DNA from: Puccinellia tenuiflora
Lineage: Eukaryota; Streptophyta; Magnoliopsida; Poales; Poaceae
DNA: 64,000 nucleotides
Assembly (NCBI GenBank): GCA_012064385.1
Contig: QRDG01000474.1
Coordinates: 391,087 to 455,086, forward strand
Reading direction: 5' to 3'
In this document: piece by piece, positions 20,119-32,092 of the stretch
Position numbering within the stretch: the first letter of the stretch is position 1
Layout: each line of letters begins with the position of its first letter
Notes under the pieces: generated by a model
What the model was told of the DNA's origin: nothing
The model's database searches: none
What the model saw: the letters and a program-made list of their open reading frames with translations, nothing else
Made by a program: the position numbers and the translations under genes

Positions 20119-22616
20119 TGATTCTATTCAAAACTATGTGGTTATGTTTAACTTTAATGCTTGCAACTATTATGAGAGAGGAAGAGATAAGAATACCCTT
20201 TATGTATCTATGTTATTTAAAATGCAAGCTATTGATTATTATATGCATTGGTTACCTCAAGTTTGCTGTTATTTATTCATATATAAAACTCCGATGCATA
20301 GGAAGAGAGTTAGACTTAAAAGTAAATTGCTTAATATTCTGTGGTGTGTTCCTTATGTTTTAATGTCCTACTCAGTTTGAGCACACCTTTATATCCTTAC
20401 AACATGTAAAAGAACTTAACCTACTGTTTTCTAACAATTAGTTTAAGATTTTCACTTTACATAAAATTTGGGAAAGTAAATGAGAAGGATGAGTAATGGA
20501 GAAGTTGGGGTCGACCTTGAACATGTGTTGTTCATGCCAATGGAACCATTGCAAAGTCCCTATCATTAAAACTTTTCCCAAAGCTAAAACCAAATAAAAA
20601 GAGTGACATCACCTTTGTATCTTGTTTTTCATCTTAAAAGGCAAGAATAACCTCTTTTGAGAGGTAGGATTAAACAATAGTGATTTGCTGTCTAGAAAAC
20701 AGATTCCTGAGCTTCACTGCGAAAAATGTTAAAAATCAAAGAAGAGGAATATTGACTTGATATTTCACGACAGAAATCTTCAGTTATTAATACACAATTC
20801 ATTAGTTCAAAGATTTTTGGTTTGAGCAACGTAAGTGCCTCTGAAAATTCACTCTTTACGGGCTGTCCAGTTTTTGACAGATTCTGTCTTTATTTCGCAT
20901 TGCTCTTATTACTTGTGTTTTGTGCTGTTCTTTTGATCAAGGAGCATTACACAACCGTAGTAACAGTAGCTAATGTTTAGAATCAATTCATGATATTTCT
21001 TTGCTGTACCTATGTGGATTTAATTTATGAAGGCACTAACCCCTCTAATCAAGTTTATGATGAGTTTTGTGTGAGATAAATTTTAAGGTGGAAGAATTGA
21101 GGGTGATGAACAAGATCAAGAGGGACAAAAACTCAAGCTTGGGGATTTAACCCCTAAGCTCACCCTACATACAAGAATTTAAGCTTGGGGATGCCAAGCC
21201 ACCTCACTCCAACCATCTTGATACCAAGTAAGTAAGCCTAGCTATATGGCTATAAAGAAAGCGCTTTACGGGAGGCAACCCGGTTGTTTTTACTTTTGAT
21301 TTTCTTTGTGTCCTCTTGCTGTAAGCAAGAGAATGTTTTCTTAGTTTAGTTTCTGGAATTTTTAATAAAGTGCCAAGTTTTACCCATTTTGGTATGAAAA
21401 AGTTGTTGTTTTGCATGCGGAGATTTCATTCCAGCACAGGTCTGTGCACGGTTTGATTTTTAGTTCTTATTCTGTAACTCCGATTGAGCTGATATTTTTA
21501 CTGTAACTGCAACTTTTCATCCTATATACTAATAAATTTTTTCAGAATTTTTAGACATGTGTAAGTCAGGTATAGAAATACGTTTTGATGCTGTCAGTTT
21601 TCTGGACAGATTCTGTCCAATATTGTTTGATGCATGTTTTGAACTTTTAAACTTGAATCTTGTTGATCTAATTGAGTTTATTAATAGGCATACAACATTA
21701 TGCACTTTCTAGACATTCATATGAATTTTTGTCTAAGGATTATAAGCAGCAAGTAATGCATTTGTCTATCACTACTAATGTCACCCCACAGAAAAAAAAA
21801 ATGGGAGAAACAGTGTTTTGAAGTTTTTTCACAGGGATTAGAGGAGATGCACCAAGAGCTATCCAAGGTTGGTGAAAATCATAAGCTTGGGGATGTGAAG
21901 ACATCCCCACTGGACCAACACACTCTCGGTTTGCACACGTCTAACTTCTGTTTTTCTATCAATGCACTTTATCGCATAAACTTGGAGCGTCTTTTATTTG
22001 TTTGTTATGTTAGTCTAGTTTTTGTTTTGAGGCCACCACTATCATTTTTATATGAGAGAGCTACTGGAAGTTTGGGTTGAATTTAGTTGGATGCTATTAT
22101 AATTATTGGGAAAGGGATGTTTGAGTTGATTTAAAAAGTTACATATAGTTGCATAATTCATATGTTTTTAATGAGTGTCAATTTGCAAGTGTTTTATCAA
22201 GAGCTATCTTATATTCATGTTTTGATGCTGTATGTTATTTCACCTTGTTTGAAATGAATTAGTTAGTTCTATGGACACTCATGCATGCATCTAGATGGTC
22301 ATCTTTCTCCCTTTTGCTAGCCCAAAAATTCCAACAAGTAAAAACTTGTTTCCAACACCTTCAACCAAAGTTTTTCCAGTGAGTCCACCATATCTACCTA
22401 TTAGCTTTATGCTATTCCAATTATGTTTATCATGTTATTTGTGTTATCTATACCTCTAAATGAAAATGATTATGTTATTTATTGTAATGGGAAAAGTTGG
22501 TTAAAAAGCTCTCGTAAACTTGATGCACACTTTACTTTTATTGCATTTAATAAACATGAACCATTGTGATTAATATTATGATGATAGTGGCTTGATAAAT
22601 GTTTAAGGTTGGGAGT
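20119..22616 (+). mobile_element. Element A internal region, rear part
   Basis: Continues element A after LTR copy B: the rest of the leading ORF (to 20380), then non-coding AT-rich DNA with repeated AAGCTTGGGGAT motifs (21136, 21183, 21882) and the phrase AAAGCGCTTTACGGGAGGC, both typical of Sabrina-like internal regions. Ends abruptly at 22616 where element C begins. No polymerase, polypurine tract or 3' LTR of A is seen. Confidence 0.6.
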
Positions 22617-25600
22617 TGTAAACGCCCCGAACCCGGAATTATACAGAGAGGCTATGTAAGCAACACAACCATCAATGTATAAAACAAAGATCGAGACTTG
22701 TGGAACAGAACTGGCACAAAGCATGACTCTACGACACAAAACATTTATATAGCAACTCATATAACGAGAAGAATACAAATATTACAAACAAAAGGATCAC
22801 AGATCCAACAATTCAACAAGCGGAAGCGGGTAGTGTTGTCTAACAACAAGAAGCAAATATATGGCCTAAGAGGCCTACAATAAACATCACCCAAGCCAGC
22901 TTGTTCCACGGTCCCAAGCTGCCACCTGGGAACCCCAAACTAGTAGTCGACGTCAACGAAGAAACCACCTAGTCGCTCGGCGTCGTCCTCCTCTGAAATA
23001 CAAATACATAAAGGCAGCAGAGAGAGACTGAGTACGACGTACTCGCAAGTTTAGTAGGGCGATATAGGCCCAATGACTGACGGAGGCTCTAAAGCTTTAT
23101 ATGTATTTCTTTCGCATAAAGCTAATTTTCATAAACCGAAACATAAATGACACAAGGCATTCGTCTACTCAGAATATTTTTATAAACGGGGTAAGAGAGT
23201 AAACATTTGTCATCATAGGTTCTCATCGAACCCTTTTGTCACCAACCACACTCATCTCCACCAAGGCACCCCCTCGAATCACCCTCGAGGAAGTGAACCT
23301 TTATCACACGTTGATTATGCAACCTTTAGCTGCCATATCAATTAGGTTAAGATTATCTATGAGCTAATGCGCCTTTCCCAAGAGTTTGTCCATAACCGTG
23401 GACACGGCTTTTCGAAAAGATTTTCCCTGCAGGGGTGTACTATTTTACCCATTGGTACCGTCCGGCTCACCTAGTTGGCCCTCTTCCGAGGAAGGCCGGC
23501 AAGCGGGCGCGGTTAGACCTTTACAATGCATGAGACTATCCAAGAGTCATCTGTGGCCACAGGACAAGTTTACCCAGCCTCAGCCCCTGCCCTATCGCCA
23601 CATCCTAACACCACCATCCTCATCATCCTTTTTCCGCTCACACACACGGCAAATGGAAATAGCAAACTAGAGGACCCTTGGATACGCCCTCACAAATTAT
23701 TCGGTCAGTAAGGCGCCCATACACCCACCAATGGCAGCACGCTCGGTTCTTGGTTCCAGCTAAAAGCACGTTCAGCCTAGGCGGCAAGAATGAGACAAAC
23801 CACCCTCCCCGAGGGCAACTCATCCAAGCCTTCTTAGCATTTTAATTAAGCAACCCACACATATCCACCAAGTCCGCATCATTCCATCTTCAACAACAAT
23901 TATTATGGAATTCAACAACGGACAAACTAGTATTTCAACTAAGCATTTCTAAGCATGTCTAAGCATAGCTAAGCATATGAATACAACAATTATAATTTGT
24001 CTCCGGCCAACACATCAACCTAAGGTTCATAGGTAGGAATACATGCGATTGGCTCGGGGAAGAAACATGCATTCATAGGATTCTATGTTTACCAAAAGAG
24101 ACCTTTGAACCGCATGCAATATTATGGTGGATAAAATAATTTGATCAAAACATAGGATGCTATGTGCCAAGAAGGTTAGGTTATCTCTTGCCTTGCTGCC
24201 CTGTCGTGAAGTACTGCTCGTCGGGGTAGTTAACGAGACCCTCGACTCCGGAATCTATCGATACCCAAAAGAGAAAGGCAAAGAACACATAAATCACACG
24301 ATCACAAGGTGCAATGCGCAATCAAATGATGACATGTCAAATTGATGCAAAGATATCATTATATAAATTAAAAGCAAAATTAAATGAGGAGCCAAATAAT
24401 TAGTGCAATTATGTGGAAGCAACCCCATATTTATCTTAATGGCCACATTCCTTATTAAATATTAATTTATTAGAGAGGTGGCTCAATTATGCATGAACAT
24501 GACATGAATGGATAGGATTTGTCATTGCGATCAATTTGGTACTTTATTTGTAATTTTCGGAGCACCGAGGAATAAATGGCAAATTAAATAAATAATTGAG
24601 TTTAATTCATTTAATCAAGTTATGAATGACATCAAATAAAAGTTTGTGATCATGATGTGATAAGTGCATGGGTTGATAGCATTTGACATGTGGATCACTT
24701 TGATATTTAATTCATAATTTTTGGATCAATATTTTATAAGTTATGAAATTCTCAAATTCGGTATTAATTGACCCATTTTAGGAATTCTTAAATAATCAAA
24801 AGAAAGTAATTCCAAAAGAAGGTTACAATGATTCCAATTGATGGAGTTTGTTTTACTGAACATTTTGAAATTTGATTCGTCGAATTTGATGCATTTTTCA
24901 AATAGTTATCGAATATCTAAACTTGTTTTCACAAAAAAAAAAGGAAACCAATTTGCCCAGACGGGCCGGCCTCAAGCCGGCCAGGCCGGGAAAAGGGCCG
25001 GGCAGGGACCCGAGTGGTCCGGCCCAGAGCCGGCCCAGGCTGGGTGCCAGGCCGGGCACTCACCCGAGCCAGCCGGCCTCTGGGCCGGCCCAGGCCGTGA
25101 GCGAGGCCGGGCTAGCAGGCACGGTGACGCGGCGGCTCTCGACGGCGACTTGCGGCGACGACGACGAACCGATGACGAACGGGAGAGGGAGGGAAGCGGG
25201 GAGACGCGCTAGAGGACGGGGGAAGCTCACCCTGGCACGGGGCGCGGTCGGGGTGGCCCGAAAGGGGAGGACGGCGGCGAATTGGGCTCGGCGGAGAGCG
25301 GCCGGTGCGGGAGACGTCGATGACGGAAATGTCGGGACCGAGCTACCCCGGCCCGAGTCCTTGCTCCAGGAGGGGGAAGGGGACACGGCGGAGCCACCGG
25401 CAGCGACCTCTTGCTTCGGTGCAGCCGGAATCGGCGGGGAGGCGCGGGGAACGGCGGCAGTGCGGAGTCGGCCTCGAGAGCTAGATGAAATCGAGCTCGA
25501 TCCGGAAATTTGGGCAGGAATGGGGAGAGAGGAGGAAGAGAGCAGGTGGGCGTCGTGGCGTCGGGGTGGCCCTTGGCCACGGCATGGGGAGGGATGGCGC

Positions 25601-26364
25601 GTGGGGCTGCACCGGCGGCATGGGCGTGGCGGCACTGTGCCGGCCCCTGTCGCCACAGTGGAGCGGAAACAATTTCCAGAAAACCCCCTGGCACAATTTT
25701 ATTAATTGCAAAGAGGTCCAGCAGCAGGCTTTAGCGATTTAAAAGAGCCATTTAAACATTTTCAGAAATTATGGAAAAATTCATGTGGGCTCCCTAGGTC
25801 ATGGGTAAGCTCCACAAAAATTTGGGTAGCAAACTAAATTGTGTTGAGCAACCTTTGTTCATAGGGTTTAGTTTAGGTCATTTTTGATAAATTGCATAAA
25901 GCATTTAATTGAAGCAATTAGGCATTTCCAATAGTAGTAAAAATATTTATGGAAGCTCATTTTATAATAATGAAGCACACCATAATTTTATTTTGAATTT
26001 TGGGGAAGTTTGACTTGGTTCCAAAAATAGAAATTGAATTAAGCCAATTTAAGTCCTCATATTCATTTCTCATTTGACAAAACTTAGAAATTGAGAATTG
26101 GGGATAAGAAGCAAATTGAGAACTTCCTAAACAATTTGGAAGTTCAAGAATAAAGTATTTGGCCAACTTGAGCTTTGCATTTGGTTTGGCCATTTTGGCA
26201 AATGCATTTAGTTTGGAAATTGGGAAGGGTTTGCTCCCTTTGTCTTTAATTTTCAATTGTTGTTTTATTTACCGTTAGCAATTTAAAATGGAAGCCATGA
26301 TGCAAAGCACACAAAAAGTGAAAATCTGGCCCGTATTTTAGGGTACCAAAACTGGGCTGTTACA
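22617..26364 (-). mobile_element. 3' LTR of element C (long-LTR Ty3/Gypsy)
   Basis: 3,748 bp with TG..CA ends: plus-strand start TGTAAACGCCCCGAACCCGG, end GGGCTGTTACA. A minus TATA (TATATAAA, 22751-22744) lies about 130 bases from the LTR 3' end. A GC island of GGCCGG repeats occupies about 24960-25660; the open frames there (24923-25705 and others) are inside the LTR and recur in its sister copy. By eye it differs from the 5' LTR copy at about a dozen positions over 2.65 kb. Met-type primer site and long LTRs suggest a Tekay/Del-like chromovirus (inference). Confidence 0.88.
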
Positions 26365-26383
26365 ATTCTACCCCCCTTACAGG
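26365..26383 (-). promoter_or_regulatory. Polypurine tract of element C
   Basis: On the minus strand CCTGTAAGGGGGGTAGAAT ends exactly at the 3' LTR start. The purine run AAGGGGGGTAGAA is the expected plus-strand primer site. Element E has the same tract at 38627-38645. Confidence 0.8.
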
Positions 26384-26511
26384 AATCTCGTCCCGAGATT
26401 CTAGAGTAGAAGTAGGGATGAGGGAAACATGACAACACACATCTTCCTCGTTGCAGAGATTTGGCTAACTCACATGACATGCCAAAGAGGCGGAAGGAGA
26501 AAGGAGATAAC

Positions 26512-27785
26512 TTAAGGTGATAGACAAAACGACTCTTGCCCAAAACCATAGGTTATTGAGAGAACAAGGGACGACTTGACTCCTAACGGGGAGTCCATAT
26601 CCTCAAATGGTATTTGACGGTTGAGTGCATATGATATGGATATGAATGAATTCGATGCTCCAGAATCAAATAAGACTAAAGCTAGATAATCATTGATTCG
26701 AAGCATACCCATAAGGACACGGGGGTCCCTTTCAACTCCTTCAGCCGAGACGTGGTTTAGGCGACCACGGCTGATGGGCACGGCCTTGGCGGCTGGTGTA
26801 GAGGGAGCAGGTGCCGGTGCTGAGGTAGCCGGTGCCTTCTGGGGACACTCCCTGGAGAAGTGCCCCGTCTGGCCACAGCTGAAACAAGTGGGCCTCTGCG
26901 GTGGTGGAGGCAGCTGAGGGTGGTACACACTTCCACCCGCACCCAAGGTCGAAGTAGCTGGGCGAGGCGGAGGTGGCAGGTACCCGGTGGGTTTCGGCGC
27001 GAAGGGCGCCTTAGGCACGGTGCTGAAAGGCACAAATACCTTCCGCTTCTTGCCTTCAATAGGAGAGGAGCTCTGGTGATCAGCTGGAGCTGGCCTCTTA
27101 GAAGCCTCCAGCTCCTTCCTACCCTGCTCCATGGTAAGAGCCTGATTGTAGAGCTCCTGGTAGGAGGTGAACTTGAAGGGTAGGAGCTCGTATTGGAGAC
27201 GAGGTGCGAGCCCCTTGCGGAAGAGGTATTGCTTGTCCTCATCATTCGTCACGTCCCGAGGGGCGTAACGGGAGAGGTGGTTGAACTCCCGTCCATAGGA
27301 CTGGACGTCCATGCGTCCCTGGGTTAGGTCCAGGAACTCCCGCCTCTTGAGCTCGAGGATGGGCTTGGGGATGTACGCCGCACGGAAGGCGGTGCGGAAT
27401 TCCTCCCAAGTGATGACATGGCCCGCGGCAACCATAGCCACGTGGCTCTCCCACCAGGAGCCGGCGGCTCCTTCCAGAAGGTAGGTGGCGAAGTTGACGT
27501 GTTCTGCCGCCGGAACGTGAAGAGCGGCAAACTTGCGCTCGATAGCCCGAAGCCAATCATCCGCATCAAGCGGCTCCTTAGCTCAGAGAATGTAGGAGGT
27601 TGGGACCGCAAGAACTGGTTGAGGGTGGTGCAGTCCGTGTTCCTCCTGGCCCCTTGCTGGACCAGCTGCTCGAGCAACCGCTCATTGCGCAGACAGTTTT
27701 GTTCAATTGCCATCATAACCTCCGCCATTGAGGGTGGCGGTGGTGGATCAGGGCTGCTATGTTCCCCACGGCGGGTAGGAGCCAT
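26512..27785 (-). pseudogene. Element C gag plus start of aspartic protease, frameshifted
   Basis: Minus-strand gag from ATG 27785. The first frame (MAPTRRGEHSS..) runs to about 27584, where a frameshift of one base (near GAGCTAAGG, 27583-27586) moves the capsid domain (DDWLRAIERKF, then YIPKPILELKRREFLDLTQG) into the second frame. That frame holds a CX2CX4HX4C zinc knuckle (CFSCGQTGHFSREC, about 26886-26843) and a protease active-site motif LVLFDSGASNSF (about 26685). It then meets the element's 3' tail (from about 26580) and stops at 26512. Reverse transcriptase, RNase H and integrase are absent, so C is an internally deleted, non-autonomous copy. Gag would form the cytoplasmic virus-like particle in intact relatives. 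Confidence 0.85.
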
Positions 27786-28337
27786 TCTGAAGAATTGGAA
27801 CAATGACAAGTTAGTAACCGATTCCGATAGATAAGATAGATCATTGTTGCTTCCAGATATAGATAAATAACATCAGGGTTCAACAGAAAGATCTTGGGTT
27901 AAAGATCAGCTTCATGCACTGGGACCCACAATAGCATAACACTCACAAGGGTGACAGCCCTCATGAATAATTACACCGGAGCCCTAGCACAATCCGGGAC
28001 CTTCGGTTCAAGATCTTGGGCTAAATCAAAGAAATATCTTGACAAACCATCATACTTCCTTTCTTCATGTTTTAGGTTTGGCAGAGGAGTAAGGATAACT
28101 AGTAACTAAAGGTAGGAACCCAAACCCCGAGATCCTAAAGATTTAGAACTTTGCCGATGATCAGAAGAACCGTTAAAATCAAATAGAGGTAAGATGACAC
28201 CGAGATCAGAGTGAATTGGATGAGGAGTAAAAAGAATCCTAGGAGGGTTTTCACAACTCATTTTTTTAGGTTGAAAATAATTTTCACGAACTAGACTCGA
28301 CATCGACCAAAAGAAAGGGTTTCCTACAGGCAGTCCT
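27786..28337 (-). other. Element C leader between primer site and gag
   Basis: Untranslated leader of about 550 bases. It shares long stretches with the primer-proximal internal region of element E (about 40810-41260), for example AGATCAGCTTCATGCACTGG, which ties C and E to one family. Confidence 0.6.
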
Positions 28338-28349
28338 GCTCTGATACCA
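28338..28349 (-). promoter_or_regulatory. Primer-binding site of element C (tRNA-iMet type)
   Basis: TGGTATCAGAGC on the minus strand, three bases after the 5' LTR end (28353), matches the initiator tRNA-Met primer complement used by most plant Gypsy and Copia elements. Confidence 0.85.
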
Positions 28350-28352
28350 ACT

Positions 28353-31007
28353 TGTAAACGCCCCGACCCCGGAATTATACAGAGAGGCTATGTAGTCAAC
28401 ACAACCATCAATGTATAAAACAAAGATCGAGACTTGTGGAACAGAACTGGCACAAAGCATGACTCTACGACACAAAACATTTATATAGCAACTCATATAA
28501 CGAGAAGAATACAAATATTACAAACAAAAGGATCACAGATCCAACAATTCAACAAGCGGAAGCGGGTAGTGTTGTCTAACAACAAGAAGCAAATATATGG
28601 CCTAAGAGGCCTACAATAAACATCACCCAAGCCAGCTTGTTCCACGGTCCCAAGCTGCCACCTGGGAACCCCAAACTAGTAGTCGACGTCAACGAAGAAA
28701 CCACCTAGTCGCTCGACGTCGTCCTCCTCTGAAATACAAATACATAAAGGCAGCAGAGAGAGACTGAGTACGACGTACTCGCAAGTTTAGTAGGGCGATA
28801 TAGGCCCAATGACTGACGGAGGCTCTAAAGCTTTATATGTATTTCTTTCGCATAAAGCTAATTTTCATAAACCGAAACATAAATGACACAAGGCATTCGT
28901 CTACTCAGAATATTTTTATAAACGGGGTAAGAGAGTAAACATTTGTCATCATAGGTTCTCATCGAACCCTTTTGTCACCAACCACACTCATCTCCACCAA
29001 GGCACCCCCTCGAATCACCCTCGAGGAAGTGAACCTTTATCACACGTTGATTATGCAACCTTTAGCTGCCATATCAATTAGGTTAAGATTATCTATGAGC
29101 TAATGCGCCTTTCCCAAGAGTTTGTCCATAACCGTGGACACGGCTTTTCGAAAAGATTTTCCCTGCAGGGGTGTACTATTTTACCCATTGGTACCGTCCG
29201 GCTCACCTAGTTGGCCCTCTTCCGGGGAAGGCCGGCAAGCGGGCGCGGTTAGACCTTTACAATGCATGAGACTATCCAAGAGTCATCTGTGGCCACAGGA
29301 CAAGTTTACCCAGCCTCAGCCCCTGCCCCATCGCCACATCCTAACACCACCATCCTCATCATCCTTTTTCCGCTCACACACACGGCAAATGGAAATAGCA
29401 AACTAGAGGACCCTTGGATACGCCCTCACAAATTATTCGGTCAGTAAGGCGCCCATACACCCACCAATGGCAGCACGCTCGGTTCTTGGTTCCAGCTAAA
29501 AGCACGTTCAGCCTAGGCGGCAAGAATGAGACAAACCACCCTCCCCGAGGGCAACTCATCCAAGCCTTCTTAGCATTTTAATTAAGCAACCCACACATAT
29601 CCACCAAGTCCGCATCATTCCATCTTCAACAACAATTATTATGGAATTCAACAACGGACAAACTAGTATTTCAACTAAGCATTTCTAAGCATGTCTAAGC
29701 ATAGCTAAGCATATGAATACAACAATTATAATTTGTCTCCGGCCAACACATCAACCTAAGGTTCATAGGTAGGAATACATGCGATTGGCTCGGGGAAGAA
29801 ACATGCATTCATAGGATTCTATGTTTACCAAAAGAGACCTTTGAACCGCATGCAATATTATGGTGGATAAAATAATTTGATCAAAACATAGGATGCTATG
29901 TGCCAAGAAGGTTAGGTTATCTCTTGCCTTGCTGCCCTGTCGTGAAGTACTGCTCGTCGGGGTAGTTAACGAGACCCTCGACTCCGGAATCTATTGATAC
30001 CCAAAAGAGAAAGGCAAAGAACACATAAATCACACGATCACAAGGTGCAATGCGCAATCAAATGATGACATGTCAAATTGATGCAAAGATATCATTATAT
30101 AAATTAAAAGCAAAATTAAATGAGGAGCCAAATAATTAGTGCAATTATGTGGAAGCAACCCCATATTTATCTTAATGGCCACATTCCTTATTAAATATTA
30201 ATTTATTAGAGAGGTGGCTCAATTATGCATGAACATGACATGAATGGATAGGATTTGTCATTGCGATCAATTTGGTACTTTATTTGTAATTTTCGGAGCA
30301 CCGAGGAATAAATGGCAAATTAAATAAATAATTGAGTTTAATTCATTTAATCAAGTTATGAATGACATCAAATAAAAGTTTGTGATCATGATGTGATAAG
30401 TGCATGGGTTGATAGCATTTGACATGTGGATCACTTTGATATTTAATTCATCATTTTTGGATCAATATTTTATAAGTTATGAAATTCTCAAATTCGGTAT
30501 TAATTGACCCATTTTAGGAATTCTTAAATAATCAAAAGAAAGTAATTCCAAAAGAAGGTTACAATGATTCCAATTGATGGAGTTTGTTTTACTGAAAATT
30601 TTGAAATTTGATTCGTCGAATTTGATGCATTTTTCAAATAGTTATCGAATATCTAAACTTGTTTTCACAAAAAAAAAAAGGAAACCAATTTGCCCAGACG
30701 GGCCGGCCTCAAGCCGGCCAGGCCGGGAAAAGGGCCGGGCAGGGACCCGAGTGGTCCGGCCCAGAGCCGGCCCAGGCTGGGTGCCAGGCCGGGCACTCAC
30801 CCGAGCCAGCCGGCCTCTGGGCCGGCCCAGGCCGTGAGCGAGGCCGGGCTAGCAGGCACGGTGACGCGGCGGCTCTCGACGGCGACTTGCGGCGACGATG
30901 ACGAACCGACGACGAACGGGAGAGGGAGGGAAGCGGGGAGACGCGCTAGAGGATGGGGGAAGCTCACCCTGGCACGGGGCGCGGTCGGGGTGGCCCGAAA
31001 GGGGAGG
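28353..31007 (-). mobile_element. 5' LTR of element C, truncated
   Basis: Matches the first 2,655 bp or so of the 3' LTR (22617 onward), beginning TGTAAACGCCCCGACCCCGG. Identity stops within a run of G at about 31007 (the sister copy continues AGGACGGCGGCG, this one AGGGGGGTCCGG). About 1.1 kb of the U3 end, in transcription sense, is gone. A minus TATA is retained at 28497-28490. Confidence 0.88.
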
Positions 31008-31861
31008 GGGGTCCGGGCTTCTTCTGGCTGGTGCTTGCGAGACTCAAACTTCTTCTTGTGGGAGTCATAGATGGTGCGGTGTTCCTTCTCTGAAATCAGT
31101 GCGGTGTTTACCATGGCTTGAAAATCAGAGAACTGTAGGACGCTGAGCTGGGTTTTGATTGCCTGATGCATTCCATGGAGAAATCTGTCCTTCTTCTTCT
31201 CATCTGTGTTGACATCATCCGGGGCATAACGGGCAAGATCGTTGAACTTGGTCAGGTACTCACTTACAGTTGAGTGGCCTTGAGTGAGTGCTAGGAGTTC
31301 TTGCTGCTTCATCTTCATAAGACTTGAGGGTATGTAGGCTTTGCGGAATATTTCTTGGAATTCAGTCCAGGTGATAGTGGTTCCATTTCCTCTCATATCT
31401 TTCTGATTGTCCCACCACACATCGGCTGGTCCTTCAAGATAGTGAGTGACGAAAGGTACCTTGTCTTGCTCATCAACGCGAGCGATCTCTAACTTCTTTT
31501 CCATGGTACGGAGCCAATCATCTGCTTCGAGTGGGTTGGTGGCCTGCGAGAACTGGGGTGGCCGAGTACGCTGAAAGTCTTGCAGCTTGGACCGGGTCGG
31601 GCGAGGGGTGTTCTGGGCTTGCATGTAGGTGCCAAATTCTCTCATAATCTGAGTCATGTGTAGCTGGTGGCGTTCATCCATCATCAACAATAGCTGGCTT
31701 GGAGTTGGTTCCTGTGGGGTTGGCGGCTGTGGGGGCATTGGGTCCATGCCGGCTTGTCGGGCTGAGCGGCGGATTGGGGTTCCTTGGCTGCCACTTGTAC
31801 CTGTGTTGGGCCTCATCCTGGTTGGTTGAAGGTGGGGTTGACGGGTGCCATGAGCTTCCAT
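30797..31861 (-). pseudogene. Element D gag, truncated and fused to LTR sequence of element C
   Basis: From ATG 31861 (an upstream in-frame ATG at 31936 would add a hydrophobic stretch of 25 residues) about 285 codons encode a Ty3/Gypsy gag capsid region: ADDWLRTMEKKLEIARVDEQ, YLEGPADVWWDNQ, FRKAYIPSSLMKMKQQELLA, then YAPDDVNTDEKKKDRFLHG. Just after a KKKFESRKHQPEEARTP-like stretch, at about 31007, the frame passes into the broken C LTR and continues for some 70 unrelated codons to 30797. The zinc knuckle, protease and polymerase that should follow are missing. The fused open frame is a by-product of the deletion. Confidence 0.85.
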
Positions 31862-32092
31862 AAGGGGAGAGAGAAATGCAACACCCAAGAAGATCCAAAT
31901 AAAAGTAAGAGATAAAACCAAGGCGTTTTTATACAATGGAGAGTTGGGTTACTTGACACATGGTACATAAGATGATACGAGGGTCAAGCCATTACTCCTT
32001 CATCATTCACGCGCGCGTCGGACTACGGAATCATCGACTATGATACATAACTAGGATGCAAGCGCTACTGCTCCTGAGGTTAGCGTCTAGAG

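Noticed and set aside
18719..20123. Target duplication for LTR copy B
   Set aside because: Flanks GACAG and TGATT do not match, so I do not claim an intact insertion.
24838..25742. Long overlapping open frames on both strands in the GC-rich part of the element C LTR (and its copy at 30574-31146)
   Set aside because: They lie inside an LTR, overlap on both strands, recur in the sister LTR, and consist of low-complexity Gly/Arg/Pro/Ala translation of GGCCGG repeats.
28338..28349. tRNA-like matches near LTR junctions (also 33079, 41262, 17845)
   Set aside because: These are primer-binding sites complementary to tRNA 3' ends, 12-18 bases long, not tRNA genes.
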